A stretch of 64,000 nt of DNA from Lucifuga dentata (lineage: Eukaryota > Chordata > Actinopteri > Ophidiiformes > Bythitidae): NCBI GenBank assembly GCA_014773175.1, contig VXCM01005141.1:1-64000 (forward strand). Reading direction: 5' to 3'. This document shows positions 13,651-27,058 of the stretch, in pieces (within the stretch, counting starts at the first letter, position 1; every line of letters begins with the position of its first letter). A program made the position numbers and the translations under genes. Under the pieces are notes generated by a model, which searched no databases, had not been told where the DNA came from, and saw only the letters and a program-made list of their open reading frames with translations.

Positions 13651-14005
13651 CATTATTTCCTTCTGTGGATAACATACAGTATCTGGAAACAGACCACTTG
13701 TAGCACAAATGGTTTAACTTTTATTTGAATTACTGAAAGGCCAAAATATCTTGAGATGTGACAAAAAAAAAGCTTAAAATATCCTAAAAATAAATTACAG
13801 CAATATAGAGCTCTAAATAATTCATACCTTATGAAAATCCCCCTTTTTTTTAGGATTGCTACTGGCAGCCCCCCAAACCTTCATCTCACATAAGAGCCAG
13901 AACCTCACCGAGGCAGGAGAATTAGACTATCCTATCGCCCAGAGCCAGGCAGGATAATGAGTATCTGATGCACCCCGGCAATTTCTCAAAATTGTCAGTC
14001 CCACA

Positions 14006-14050
<45 letters not shown>

Positions 14051-14602
14051 GAATCTTATCCATCTATTAACAAACACCTTTGTTTCCATTTTGCACTTTA
14101 AGATGTGCTGCAGCGCACAATAACGACTCACCGCCATGATTGTTCATCCATTTCAAAGTGTAGTTAAGGCATAAAGAATTAATTTTACCATATCTTTCTC
14201 TATTTTTGTGATATGAAAGTGATGGAATAGAATATTAACTGACCGATAAATAATACTGTCTCATCTGTTTTGTATGACATCATTACTGAGGGAAACTTTT
14301 CATGGGGAGTAAAGTTGTGATAATAAGTTAATTTGTTGCCTTATTCTTTTAGACACTTTGACATTGTGCATTAACATAAAACACTAACCATGTTGTTTAT
14401 TACCAGAGAAAATGTGCAGACCAATATATATTTTCTTTTTACAGACAAAGAAACTATGAATACGTTGATAGTCTATTGAATGGCCTATTTGCATTGTACT
14501 GTACTTTGATACTTGTCTTTGGATCTTGTCGAAATGTTTATTGATCATGTGACATCTGTTCACCCACTGTTCTTCTATGTCTGTGGAATGGTATTTCACA
14601 TG

Positions 14603-14608
14603 AATAAA
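14603..14608 (+). terminator. Candidate poly(A) signal for cabp7
   Basis: AATAAA followed about 25 bases later by a TG-rich downstream element (tatgtctgtgtg). An alternative AATAAA lies at 12951-12956. Confidence 0.4.
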
Positions 14609-15129
14609 AACCTGTACCAACATCTGTATATGTCTGTGTGCCCATGAAATGATTTTTTACTTGTCAAATCCACCGTTACTGAGCTTGGGATGACTCTATG
14701 AAATACTGGGTATCAATTTCACAATATTGATTGACAACCTGACATTTCAGATTAAAATCCATAGATAGTGATGGAGTTTTCAAGGTTCAGTGAAACCACG
14801 GATTGCTTTATTCCATTCTGAGATGCCCTTTGGCTTGTTTGATGTTTTGGGCCCCATCTGTCACTTTTATACCAACAAATTCGCCTCTTACATTATATTG
14901 GTACCTAATGAGAATTATTACATCACAGAGGCAGCCCTGCCGTTCCCTTGAGCTAAGGTGGTCTGTAATAACGTTGAAGGTGGCTAAAATCCAGAAAAAA
15001 TGCTTATGAGGCTTTAACATGAAGGATACTTGAATAATAATAATATTGCATGGATAGTAGTCTTTTTTTTTTACTTTGAGAAGGAAGCATCTCAGCCTGT
15101 GTAGCTGAATTATTTGTATCATGTTCCAG

Positions 15130-15162
<33 letters not shown>

Positions 15163-17345
15163 CAGGTGCATGGTGAAAGAAGGATAAAGAAGGATAAAGG
15201 AAGGAAGAAAGGATGTCCTGGGAATTCAATTGTCTGGAAGTTATAGAAGCTACAGTATATTTTTAGAAGATATGGTTTTTTTTTTGTTGTTTTTTTTGGG
15301 GGGTTAATTTTTGTTAATTTTCCAGATTTTAATAATATGGTATGGATGTTGAACTTATTTGATTATTTTACACTATAATACAATGGATTATAGTGTAATG
15401 TAATTTATAGCGTAATACAGTATGGGGAACTTGAGTTTGATGTCTAAAGAAATGTTCTCAGTAAGGTAACCCTGAAAGCTTTGTTTCTGATTCGTCCCTT
15501 ACTTCTGTAACATGTTTACATCAACATGTAACATACAACATGTAATGTAACATACCTTTCTATATACCTGATTGGACACACCCATGAAGCACGAAGCCAG
15601 CAAGCCAGTGTTTGATCAGCATCCATGTTTTGCAGTCTGTGGGTGTTACCACCTCAGGCCAAATGGAGCTGGCCAGTCAGAACAGAGCAGGCTTCAGTGG
15701 GTGGAAACAATAAAAAGACAGTCTGTAAATCAGCCCGTTTTTGTTTGTGCACAGTGGTGCCGCAGCAAGGAAATTAGAGGCAGATCAGTGTGCTTTTTCC
15801 ACCTTAAAGCATTGCAATGGTTTCAAAATACAACCCTAAATGAAAACATAACAAGGAAATTATGTAAAATTATGTATATGTCCCCTTTTAATGATCTGCA
15901 TTTTAAAAAGGTGACATTTAGCTTTTTAAAACAGTCTGTTATTTGTAAAAACACACAAAAGCCCTTTAAATTGCTACAAGTTAAAACATGAAACAGATTT
16001 TACCTGGTAGCTCAACAAAACAAAATGACTCTCCACTCATGTATGCAGACTATGTGCATAAAAGACGGCAAATCATCTTATCAAGTAAACTTGAAAAAGT
16101 TGCACCTTCTGTTTGTAACCTTCATGGACAGAATCTCAAGATGCAGCCAAGGTAGCAGAGAGTATCTGAGGATCTCAGGATTGCACCTTTGCTTTTTGCA
16201 GATGATGTGGTTGTTTTGTTCTGCTGGTCTTTTCAGAACAAAACAAGTTCTGAACACTATGAATCTCAACTCCCTCTGAAATAATTGCTGAATCATTGAC
16301 ACAGAGTATTTGTTTTTTGTTTTTTTTTTGTTTGTTTGTTTTGTTTTTTTGGAAAGAGGACAGTAAAAACTATTTAAGTGTACCTTTAATTGTTACAGAA
16401 TCTGGCCTTTACTGGTTCATCTAAGGTAATTACAAAACTACAATCCAATCTTATCAGTTAATTTGCCTACAGGAACACTTCTACACATTTACATTATAAT
16501 GCATTTTCCTTTCCTCATTACACAAACCATTCAAATCTTGCAAGTGTCAGTTCAGCAAGCTGAATGAAAGAGAGCCATATTGTTGAGATAGAGAGCCACA
16601 GTTACATTTTCCTGGAAACAGATAGCAGTATAATGACTGATGTTTCATGATATACTAACTTATTGTACTAGCATATAAATGTGCTAGAATGGATTTATGC
16701 AGAGACACATTTAGTTCAGAATTAAATAAATATGACATTAAAATGAGAATAGCACAACTTGGAGATGTTTACAAAATGTGGCTGCAGTGCCATTAGAGGG
16801 AATTATATAACACAATACTTTTCTGCATTGTTCCATTACCAGAAAATCAAACAGCAGGTCAATAAGATTAGAAAGTACAAACTATTTTGTTTGTACTTTA
16901 CCCTGTTTTACAACTTGATATGCTCCACAAGCTTCCATATGGCAGCATAAGTCCTTACCAGAGTGAATAACAGCTTTGTCATTCCCAGAGGAAGAGGAAA
17001 TGTAAAAACTATTTCATTTCTTTTGTCTCAACATTAATCAGCTTCTGAATGCCTGAAGGTGAACACTGGTAATCAAAACAAAGTAACTGACATGACATTT
17101 GTCTTTTTGTATGCCATATAAAAAAACCTTCAAGACACAAAAACCAGGAGAACAAGGACCAGCAAACTATTACTGTGACCTGATGATCAGTGGAGATCAG
17201 AAAGTTCTACATGACCACATAAATCATAATGTGGGAATGCACCAAAAAAAAAAAAAAAAAAAAAAAAGAATGAAAGAAAAGAAAAAAGTCCCATTTTCTA
17301 CAGGCTGATGTCTGACCGAGGACAAAAGCCTGCAACTGCAAACAA

Positions 17346-17407
17346 CGCATGCACACACACACACACACATACGCATGCACACATACACACACACATACGC
17401 ACGCACG

Positions 17408-17445
<38 letters not shown>
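17346..17445. repeat. Compound (CA)n / (GCAC)n microsatellite
   Basis: Alternating CA runs with GCAC and CATA variants. It produces several spurious Cys/Val or Thr/His open frames on both strands. Confidence 0.95.
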
Positions 17446-17447
<2 letters not shown>

Positions 17448-17677
17448 GAGACAGTACCTGAAATAGTCTGTTTTCACTCAGTGTGCAAAGCAGTGCTGCA
17501 GCAAGGGAACATAGAAGCGGATCAATGTGTTTGTGAGCACTGTAAAAGTTTCAAAATAGACCCCTAAGTAAAATAATATGAAAATCTGTATAATATATTT
17601 ACTAAGTTTGGATTTCAAGAGAGTCTAATAATCCAATTATGTTTGATAAGATTAAATTATCCAAAGCAAATATCTTG

Positions 17678-17709
<32 letters not shown>

Positions 17710-18097
17710 GTCAGTTAAATGGCTTTTAGTTATGTTTTGCATGTTCTGTACTGATGCCTTTCCAGAGGGCCCATCTCCCTCTTTGGCAAAGCTTAAAGGG
17801 TTTTTGTTTGTTTGTTTGTTTAAAAAAAAGCATAAACAAATCCTTATTCAGTTTCAAAAGAACAAGTCTGTGTTTGACATGGCTCATAATGTAACTTGAA
17901 ACCCAAAGATGACGCAGGTCCAGTAAGTGATTTGTGCTGCACTGTTTCCTTAGTCACAGCCTTAAAACTGATATGAGAGTATTTTTCAAAAATACTCAAG
18001 GTAATAACTAAGAGCCATGCAAACCCTTAGGTAGTTTTCTTAATCTCATCACAGCTGCACAAACAAAATGGGCCATTGAGCACATTTCCTCTGCACT

Positions 18098-18135
18098 GTA
18101 CCCAAATGAGGGCAAAGCAGTCCTCATTTGGGTAC
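18098..18135. repeat. Perfect hairpin (14-bp stem, 10-base loop)
   Basis: GTACCCAAATGAGG and its exact reverse complement flank GCAAAGCAGT. Two 'accaatgat' copies follow immediately downstream. Confidence 0.85.
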
Positions 18136-20561
18136 CAATGATACCCAAATCTGCGGTACCAATGATAATCAAATGTATTTATGTAAGGCAGAGACAGAGA
18201 ATGAAAGTTTGTTCTGGAGATCTCTGAATCCATAATATTTAGATGGATAAGCAAATGGGATGATAACAACAACAACAATGATGCAGGAAAGCACTGAAAC
18301 ACTTTGAGTATCATATACTTTGCATTTAATTGTCTATTGTGTACGTGTCAGTGTTTAAAATGAAATGGCTGACACAGAAACTCAGTCTAAGTAATAAAGG
18401 CTGCACATTGTTTCTTTGTCCAGTCCTTTCAATTGTCTCCGCTCTCCTGGGTCTCTGAACACACAAGGTCATTATCATTCCCCAATAACTTGGTTAGATA
18501 GTGCAATAACATTTGCACTGTCAAACTAAATTAACTGTCAAGGGATTGTCTGTGGTGCTTGCCAATCACCATTTATTTGGTCTGCCCAGCCTGCATGCAG
18601 ATTACTGTTTTGTAATTTATAGGGTATGCAATAAGCTAAGTGGAAATATTATAATTTGTACCAGTGCATATTGCATCAGATCACATTGTTTTCAATGGGG
18701 ACATTAGGAACCACATCAGGCAACTCTCTGAAATCCCACAGAGAGTGGAGTGATTAAAGGAAATACTTCTCACAGCACACAGTACAAAAAAAAAAAAGGA
18801 GATATTTCTCATCCATTAGTGATGAGCCAGTTTTGGCCTCCACAGATGAAAGCAGTGGTTTGAGCTTATTAATGATTTATTCTTTCAATGTGAAATTTCA
18901 GAGAGGGCAAAGTTGGAATTTGCTTAAATTAGTTTCCTCGGGTCATTACATCATCTGCAGTGATCAATAGTAAACAAAGGTGCTGCAAACTCACTGCAGT
19001 TAGGGAAGTTCAAGGTGATCAATTGCATTGACTGAGGTTATTGTTGGCCATGTCTCCAGAACAGAGATCCTACAGACACTCTGAGTGTGTTTACTCCATT
19101 TCACTTGTAAATATCCTGCATTTATTTACCACACTGAAAAATGAAACTGTCTCTGAAAGATCTAGCTGACAGACCTTCCTTATAACCCAACAACTGAAAA
19201 TAAAGCAGAATATGCAGCAGTGGGTTTAGTAATATGCTATAACATGTTTGACTTGGTGTTGTTTTTGCACTATGGCTGGACTTTATGTGTTGATAAACCT
19301 AATGATCATGAAAAGTAAAAAGAATAGTCAGCATTTGTTAGACAACCTCAAATTTCAGTATTTAACATGATAATTCTCTCTCTCTCTCTCTCTCCCTCCC
19401 TCCCTCCNACACACACACACACACACACATACGCACACATTGGCATTGGGGAAGAGAGTTTGGCAAGATGATATTACAGATTTCCAAGATGTGACAACGC
19501 TAATTAGTGTCAGCTTCAGCCGCATACTAACAAACACACCTCAGGTTTTAATAAGCCACCACAGAGCCACACATTATCGCCAGACAAGTTCCATTCAAAT
19601 AGCACCAATCTCAATAACACTCACTTCCACTCAATAACATATCTCAGCTCTGGCTACCAGTACCTCACACTCTCCCCACACTTCCACAGCTCATAGATAG
19701 CAATTAATCAACAGACTTCCAGGAAATCAAACAATGCTTCATTTCCTGTCTGGAAGAAATGTCATTGGATTTGACCCTGATGTCAAAGCCAGTGTGTCTG
19801 TGTGGGTGGGGATGCAAGGACCTATTTGATGTCATTAGTGCTGAGAGCAGGACAGAACGCTGTTAGTGCTAACCCAGCTTTGCCTGCCAGAGGTTCAAGA
19901 ATTTTATTTATTTTTTTCTTCCATTTATGTTCTTTTTGAGAGGAAGAATAGCTTTGGTAGGAACAAGAAAGTTTGGAAATAATTGATTCTATTATAATGT
20001 GAGACTTCAAACAGAAGCTTTGCAACTGAATAAAATTGTAGGTACCTGTTCCTTTTAGGGCTTCACAGCTACTGTAGGAATTGCAAAAAAAAAAAAACAA
20101 AAAAAAAACAAAACCACTAATATCCACCTAAACTTAACCTATGTACAATTGGTTACAAGTTGGCCTCAAAGGATAAAATAATACTATGCATGTTTTATAA
20201 CATGCATTTAGCATGCTGAAGCTAAAATGCACTGCAACTGAATAGACTACGTTCATAAATGTACAAACAAGTGACTGCATGCAAAAGAAACTCAGCTAAA
20301 AATATCAAATACCACTATTGTCAAATAGTTTGCAAAAGACATGCATCAAATATAACAGGCTGAGATTTTATAGAAAAAGCCAAGCTACTGTACCTTCATG
20401 TGGAGCAAATGAAACCACAAGTTCAAGCAGCCAAAATGCTGCAGGACATAAAGTGACAATGGGCATTCTAGGTAAGCTTTTCAGTTTTTCAAGCCGAGCC
20501 ACACTTAAAACAGCTTTTACTGCCCTATCATTAAAAAGGAAAAGTGCTGTTGCAGGGACCT

Positions 20562-20562
<1 letters not shown>

Positions 20563-20610
<48 letters not shown>

Positions 20611-20625
20611 NTTTTTTTTTTTTTT
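20563..20625. repeat. Poly(T) tract with embedded gap (N at 20611)
   Basis: About 60 T residues interrupted by one N. The true length is unknown. Confidence 0.95.
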
Positions 20626-22131
20626 GGTGAATGGTTTTAAATTATATTGCTACATTTAACCTGTACTTTGGTAATAAATCATTCTGTGATTTATCCTGAA
20701 TAAATCACTTTTGTGATAATGTGTAAGTTTTCTTATAATTATAAGGTAAAACAATCTGTGTTTTCATAAAAAATTATAGAATGGAACTGAAGCATGACAG
20801 TAATTAATCACAATCTAAAATAATTATTTTTTAATGGCCCTAGTAGCATATATCATAACCACATGATGACATTAAGTGAGATGGCTAACAGGGTAAACTG
20901 ATTCGTGTCTAGAGATTTAGGCTATTGTGATGCAAGTATGTGTGATTATACCAAAGTTTTTCAGTTTGTTTAAAACCTTGTAACTAAAAATAGCTTGTGT
21001 AATAGAACTTTCCATTCACAATTTGGACTGTGAATGAGGTCCTTCTTGAAAAATGCTTAATGAGGTCACCTTTAAATACTCTAATTGAAAGCTTAAGGTC
21101 ACTGCAAGAAAAGGCCACAGTTAGCCAACTTCATCTCTGTTCATAAACGTCCCTGGTGTAGGATATTTCTATCTAAACATTTGGAGATGTAACCCTCTGC
21201 CTGCCAGCCACCAGCAACTTAATCCACATACACACCAAGGCAGGTGAAAATGCTGTAAGATGGGTTCCACTCGCAAGAATAAGGGTGTTTTCACATGATA
21301 AGCAGTGAGCGGTGCACTGACATGTGGTGTTCCATTATTGTGTATTGTGCGCTGAGAAGTGACGCCCAACTTGTGGAAACCCAATCTTAAGTGATACGCA
21401 TAGCTCAGATTCTCACATCTGCTGCTGCACTCAAAATTCAACCATGTTCAACTTTGACCCATTGACCTGTCACCTTTCCAAGTGCAACAAATGAAGGAAT
21501 AGTTGCATGTAATGATGAATGCAGAAGCGAACACAACAACAGAGGAGAAGCCCATAACCAGAGCAATTTCCTGAGTTGGACAACACAACTTTAAAATTGT
21601 GCCGAGTATTGGGCAGAAAAGTGATTGCATTACAAAATGTCAGCAGTGAGACAGGGCTAAACTGGTATGTAATCTAAGGTAATATTGGCTGTGTACACAC
21701 TGAGTACTTCTTGATGATGCATGTTGCTACATCAGCATTCTGTTTCATGCACTTACCAAGGTGCAGGGCATCGGAAGTGTAAGCAGCGAGGTGAGCAATG
21801 CACAGATTGCGCTTCGTGGCACAAATACCGCTTATCAGATGAAAGCATCCTAACAGTTTGAGTACAGTAGGATGAGTGTCTTGCCTGTAGAATGAAAGAA
21901 CAACAGGAGACAAATGATACTCTTTTGTTATTTTCCCTCATTTTTACAGATCAATATAGTAGGGAATACAGGGAGTGTCAAAATTGCAAAATGAAATGTT
22001 TATGTCAAAAGAAATGCATCCTGAAAGCTTTGGTTTTGGTTGCTCCATTTCTGTAACACATCTGAATTTACCTGATGACACACTAGTTAGACACACCCCC
22101 TAAGTACAAGGCTAGCGAGGACATATCCCAC

Positions 22132-23755
22132 TATGAAGCACAGTATAGGACAAAAATCACATTTCACACACAAACATATATGAAAGCACACATACACACT
22201 AGTATAACCACACACACATACATACATGAAAGCACGCATACACACTATTATAACCACGCATAGACACTGCTTCATGCACAGATTATACATGTGTGAATGA
22301 GAGCTCATCATAGTAGTGTGTATGAGAGTTAATATATGTTTGTATGAGAGAGGATACATGTGTGAATGAGAGCTCATCAATACTAGTGTGTATGAGAGGT
22401 AGCATACCTGTCTGTATGAGAGACGATACATGTGTGAATGAGAGCTCATAGTAGTGTGTGTGAGAGGCAATAATGTCACAGNTATGAGAGACGATACATG
22501 TGTGAATGAGAGCTCATAGTAGTGTGTGTGAGAGGCAATAATGTCACAGAAGAGGCGGGGCTATAACCAAAAGCACATGAATAAACAAAAACCAGAATAA
22601 AAACATAATGTAGAGCTTTGTTGGGCTGCTAGTTATTGTTAATGTTACACTACAGTAGGGTTGGACGATATAAACGATATAAAGTTGCATTGCGATATAA
22701 AAAAAATAATCTTTGACATAAAAATGAGAACTTCAATATAATAATAATATGCTTGAATACAATAAGTTAATGACGGGTCAAACAGCCAGTAGTGTGTCAG
22801 AACTGGAACAAACTAGCCAATCAGATGGCAGTGCCATAATAACAGCCTGTCCACTTCTTCAAAGTGCTGGTGAACACAGTCCCGTGTGGTAGTGATATGT
22901 AAGCGAAAATCAGACAAAGTCATCAGAAAGCGATGAAACTTCAGAGGAAAAAAAAGATGACTAAGAAAGGAAACCATCGCTGACGAAACACGGCTGTACA
23001 ATAAATTTATTTTACCATCTGAAGCGCTGCCGTCCAGTTGAGCACACAGAGAGCAGCTGCTTTAAGGGGTCACACAAACCTGTCCCCCAGGACACACAGC
23101 AAAGCCAACAAACTACCGTACAGTCTGCTTTTCCTGCTATCAAACCATACAAATAAAAACCAAAAAGACACAAAGAATCACACGTGCTGTAGCTTTCTTT
23201 ATTGGAAAAGATATGATACCAATGCAGACTGTTTAAAAAGAGGGATTTTTCACTTCAGTTTCAGTTTTTCAGTTGGTTATTAGTTCAAGAGACTTGAAAT
23301 GCAACAGAATCTTTGTCATATAACAATGTAGTGTAACATTAACAATAACTAGCAGCCCAACAAAGCTCTACATTCTGTTTTTATTCTGGTTTTTGTTTAT
23401 TCATGCGTTTTCGGTTATAGCCCCGCCTCTTCTGTGACATTATTGCCTCTCACACACACTACTATGAGCTCTCATTCACACATGTATCGTCTCTCATACA
23501 AACATATATTAACTCTCACACACACTACTATGATGAGCTCTCATCCACACATGTATAATCTGCACATGTAGTAGTGTCTATATGTAGTAGTGTCTGTATG
23601 TAGTAGTGTCTATATGTGATTATACTAATGTGTATGCGCGCTTTCATATATGTGTGTGTGTATGCAATATGAGGTTCTTAGTACTGTATGCATGGTCTTA
23701 CGAGCATGTGTGTGTGTGAATGAAACGTGATTTTTGTCCTATACGGCGCTTCATA
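22132..23755. mobile_element. Foldback-like element with >400-bp inverted arms
   Basis: The left arm (about 22132-22656) begins 'tatgaagcacagtatagga' and the right arm (about 23328-23755) is its inverted counterpart, ending 'tcctatacggcgcttcata'. Within the arms, matching inverted blocks include 'gacaaaaatcac', 'acatgtgtgaatgagagctc', 'aggcggggctataacc', 'gctttgttgggctgctagtt' and 'gttaatgttacac'. Each arm has internal GAATGAGAGCTCAT-type tandem repeats. The ~670 bp core contains 'gggttggacgatataaacg', a phrase seen in other fish repeats, but no transposase. The left arm is lengthened by a 67-bp duplicate at the N at 22482. It is probably a non-autonomous foldback DNA transposon. Confidence 0.75.
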
Positions 23756-25467
23756 CCCATCTGTGGCTCAGGGGAAAAAAACTCAAGCTTACACTTGTCT
23801 TACAATTGTGCTTACATGTGAGAATAATTTCCATCTTCAGTAGGTTGTTTTTGAAAAGCTGTTCATCGACATTAAAATGCCACATTTACATTTCTTCTTC
23901 TTCCTCCTCTTTCACAAAGTTGCACATTACAGCCATCATGTGATATGGAGTATATCTCTATTCTCTCAATTCTTAATGATCATTCATTTTATGTTACAGT
24001 TTAAATTGACATAATATTTCTTTTCTGCTGTCAGACAACTGCACAATGATAACATTTTATTGCGGCTCATAAATGCTCAAACATGCTACCTGTTAAACAA
24101 GGCTAACAGTAATTCATCAGCCTCCTCAAACAGCTGGTCGTTAAACTTGCACTTATTCTTAGTGCAGTTTTTATTCTTCTGTTTTCTGTTCTCATTCCTT
24201 CATTGTTATTTACAAAATGAATGCTGCAGTTTCTGTCAGTTAATGTTGCTGTTCTTTTTCCCATCAGCACAGCAGAACAATGCGGCACACTCCATTTTTT
24301 CCTCCTGGCATTCAGACGCAGACAACATCATCATTACTGTCTAGAGACATCTGGCCATCATGCCGCCATGAGTTATAGACATATGCTTAGCCTCACTGCT
24401 TTTAATTCATCTCAGTGCTATAAATTTTCATCAGCGTCCTGCTAGATTCTAGTGTGTCATGTTTCTGTCTTTTTCTGGAAACGTCTTCTGTGGCATTATC
24501 ATTCTTGGCATGTTCATGGACTAGAGCCAAGAGTTTGATTGGATCAGGAGTCACTGAACTTCCAGTTTTAATTGAATTGAAGCTGCTGTCTCCCCAGGAG
24601 TCTCCCATTGGGCTGCAGGCAGAAAATACTAAGCAGAGCATTAAGAATATGCATGAGTTAGTTAGGTGCATTAACTGGAGGGTTTAAAGAGGTTAATAGC
24701 CAGTGAATGTCAATATATCAAATCTTATCTGTGACAACGGCTTTGTGGATTTCTTATTTATAATCATTGTCAGAATACAGACACATACGGAGGGGTATGC
24801 TAATACAAACCTTAGAGGTCCGCTTACTAAATTTCTACGATGTTAAAGGTCAGGGAATAAGTGATTGATATTGAAGTTAAAAAGGGTTTGTTGTGTTTTC
24901 TAAAACCTGGCTTATACTTCATGTTAACTATGCATACGCAAGATAGCCGCCATGCGTTCCCAGCATTGGTTTGAAGCATAATTTGTACACATCACCCAGA
25001 ATTAACGCTATGCTTACGTGAAATGCAGTACCTACAAAAACTGCAGAAGCCCATGCTCCACTTAGTGACGCCTCCATTGGATGCTTTTGTTGTGTCATTG
25101 ATTTTATAATTCTTCTGCTGGTAGATTCACATGATGATTCTTTTTTCAAACTGCATGTTTCTGTTGTAGTAGCATGTTGGTCTTGTGCTTCCCTGGGGTA
25201 GAATTAAAGTGTGTTTCTTAGCTCACTCATTCTTAGATGTATGTTCTTCACTGTCAAACTTTCTTTGTATTGGCTAGATAGGGAAAGAATAGTAATGATG
25301 CACACTTTCAAGGGTTCTGGGTCTGGTTGTAGTGAAAGTTTTGCTCCCGGTCTGGATTACTGGCTCCAGACTAGAGTCCACCTACTGAATATCTATCTGC
25401 TTAAAGATGTACAGTAAGCCTTGATTTCAGACTGATAATGAAAACACGCCCAACACAGCAGTAATTC

Positions 25468-25520
25468 AGGCCTAGTCCACACTAATACGGATATTTTTTT
25501 AAACGGACATTTCCCCCACC

Positions 25521-25552
<32 letters not shown>

Positions 25553-26074
25553 TGCCCACACACAAGCATCATTTTACAAAATCTCTCTGTCCACACGAGA
25601 ACGCTCAAATGACAACAAATGTATGCCGGACTGGCAGGTGGTGATAAAGTCTGAATCAACGACAGTCAAATAACAGAGAAGAATGTTCTGAGCAGTAATG
25701 TAATGTGCGGTAATGCCAAGTTAACTTGTAAACTTGCAACTGCTATTGCTATTTGTTATTGCTATTGCTAACCAAACGTAAAGAAACTGGTACACGGTAC
25801 CAGTACATTGTTGTTGTTATTGTTTCTGGTGCATGCTCATTCCACAAAGCAACAGTTTGCATGCTCGAGTTTAGTTCTGATGTCATCGTTTCCCAAAATC
25901 TCTGTTTTACATAGATACACAGAAAGTGGTGTTTTTAGAAATCTACACTTTAGAAGCTGTTTTAAAAAATCTCCATTTTAGTGGCCTAAAATGCCATTTG
26001 CATGTGGATGAAAGGCCAAACGCAGAGGAAAATATGCATTTTGTAAAGTATCCATATTAGTGTGGACAGGGCCT
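25468..26074. mobile_element. MITE with AGGCCYDGTCCACACTAATA ends
   Basis: The left end 'aggcctagtccacactaata' and the inverted right end 'tattagtgtggacagggcct' match with two mismatches, and the repeat extends inward (cggatat / gtatcca). The inside is non-coding and includes a poly(A) run and 'gctattgctatttg' tandem motifs. No clean target-site duplication was seen. Confidence 0.7.
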
Positions 26075-27017
26075 CAGACACTATAGCCTGAAAAATGCTT
26101 CATGTCATACAAATAGTTGTGATGGTAAATGTAACTCTATAAAAAGTAACTTATCTCTGATCATGAAACAAATCCTGGGTTTGAAATGTTTTCCACTTTG
26201 TATTTCTCATAAGAAGCTGCTGCACAAACTTTCAGAAGTTTGGCATCACACTTTAAACATGTTTTCCCATAAACACCTTTAGAGAATACGTAGAAAGCTC
26301 TATGACTTACACATTGAAAGCAAACAAAATGCTTCTGATGATGCTGCAATGAAAACAAACACAAACATGCAGAAAATAAGAGTCTCTAACTTTACTGGAG
26401 ATTGGAAGTAATTAGCACCCACCCAAGTTTAGCTGGAAAAATATAATTTAAAGAGTGTGTTGGTGTGGCATGCCTGCACACTGCTTGTTTATATCCCACA
26501 AGGCAGTTAACACAACTGTTTTTATCTCCCTGAATTCTAACATTTCAAAGACATCAATGCTATAATAGTTTTGTCACACCTCAAACAGATATCAGAGCTA
26601 AGCCTGAATCAAATAGTTCGCAGGATATTTCATCTCAGCTTGGAAGTAAAACTCTGTGTCTGTGCAGCGTAATATAATGGACCAAATGACTCCTCATATT
26701 CAAAGTCATATCTTTAAAGTTCCTTTTAGATGTGAAGATAATGTTAGTCCAAAGACAGAAACCAAAGGATAATGTAACTGAACACTGCGATTGATAAGAT
26801 GTGATAAGATTTTTATGTTGATATTAACAACTAAGCTAAAACTTAGGTAAAATTATTTATTAACATTACATATTAATTAATCAAAGATCAACTTAATATT
26901 GACAAATTGTGAAGCCGTCAGGCCTCCCTTTGGCAAAAGGTAACAACTTACTGACAGTGAACCCTGATGAGAGGAAGGATCATGTGGAGACATGCCTTAA
27001 ATGAAAATGAAAAATGA

Positions 27018-27018
<1 letters not shown>

Positions 27019-27057
<39 letters not shown>
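27019..27057. repeat. (ATT)n microsatellite
   Basis: About thirteen uninterrupted ATT units. Confidence 0.95.

Positions 27058-27058
<1 letters not shown>

Larger units (their letters stand above)
11014..14630 (+). other. cabp7: Probable cabp7 3' untranslated region
   Basis: This follows the TAG stop with no further exon. AATAAA hexamers occur at 12951-12956 and, more convincingly, at 14603-14608, where a TG-rich tract follows. The stretch contains an (AG)n tract and two short inverted-repeat transposons (12063-12446 and 13178-13650). The true 3' end is unknown and the earlier signal may be used instead. Confidence 0.4.
14631..22131. other. Intergenic, no gene recognised
   Basis: Convergent intergenic space after cabp7. 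It contains related repeat blocks near 15410-15900, 17440-17600 and 21955-22130, a CA/GCAC compound microsatellite at 17346-17445, long poly(A)/poly(T) runs, and perfect hairpins at 15368-15398, 16213-16244, 16872-16899 and 18098-18135. Open frames here are short, lack splice context or run through repeats. Confidence 0.7.

Noticed and set aside
17207..17446. Cys/Val-rich open frames (CVCVCV type)
   Set aside because: Translations of a CA/TG microsatellite; the same applies to Ser/Leu frames at 11402-11767 and 50305-50682 and the Lys/Arg/Glu or Phe/Leu/Ser frames around 46390-46707.
22260..22545. Evenly spaced 'acatgtgtgaatgagagctcat' repeats resembling a CRISPR array
   Set aside because: The repeats diverge, are mirrored inverted at 23460-23570, and belong to the arms of a foldback element in vertebrate DNA.
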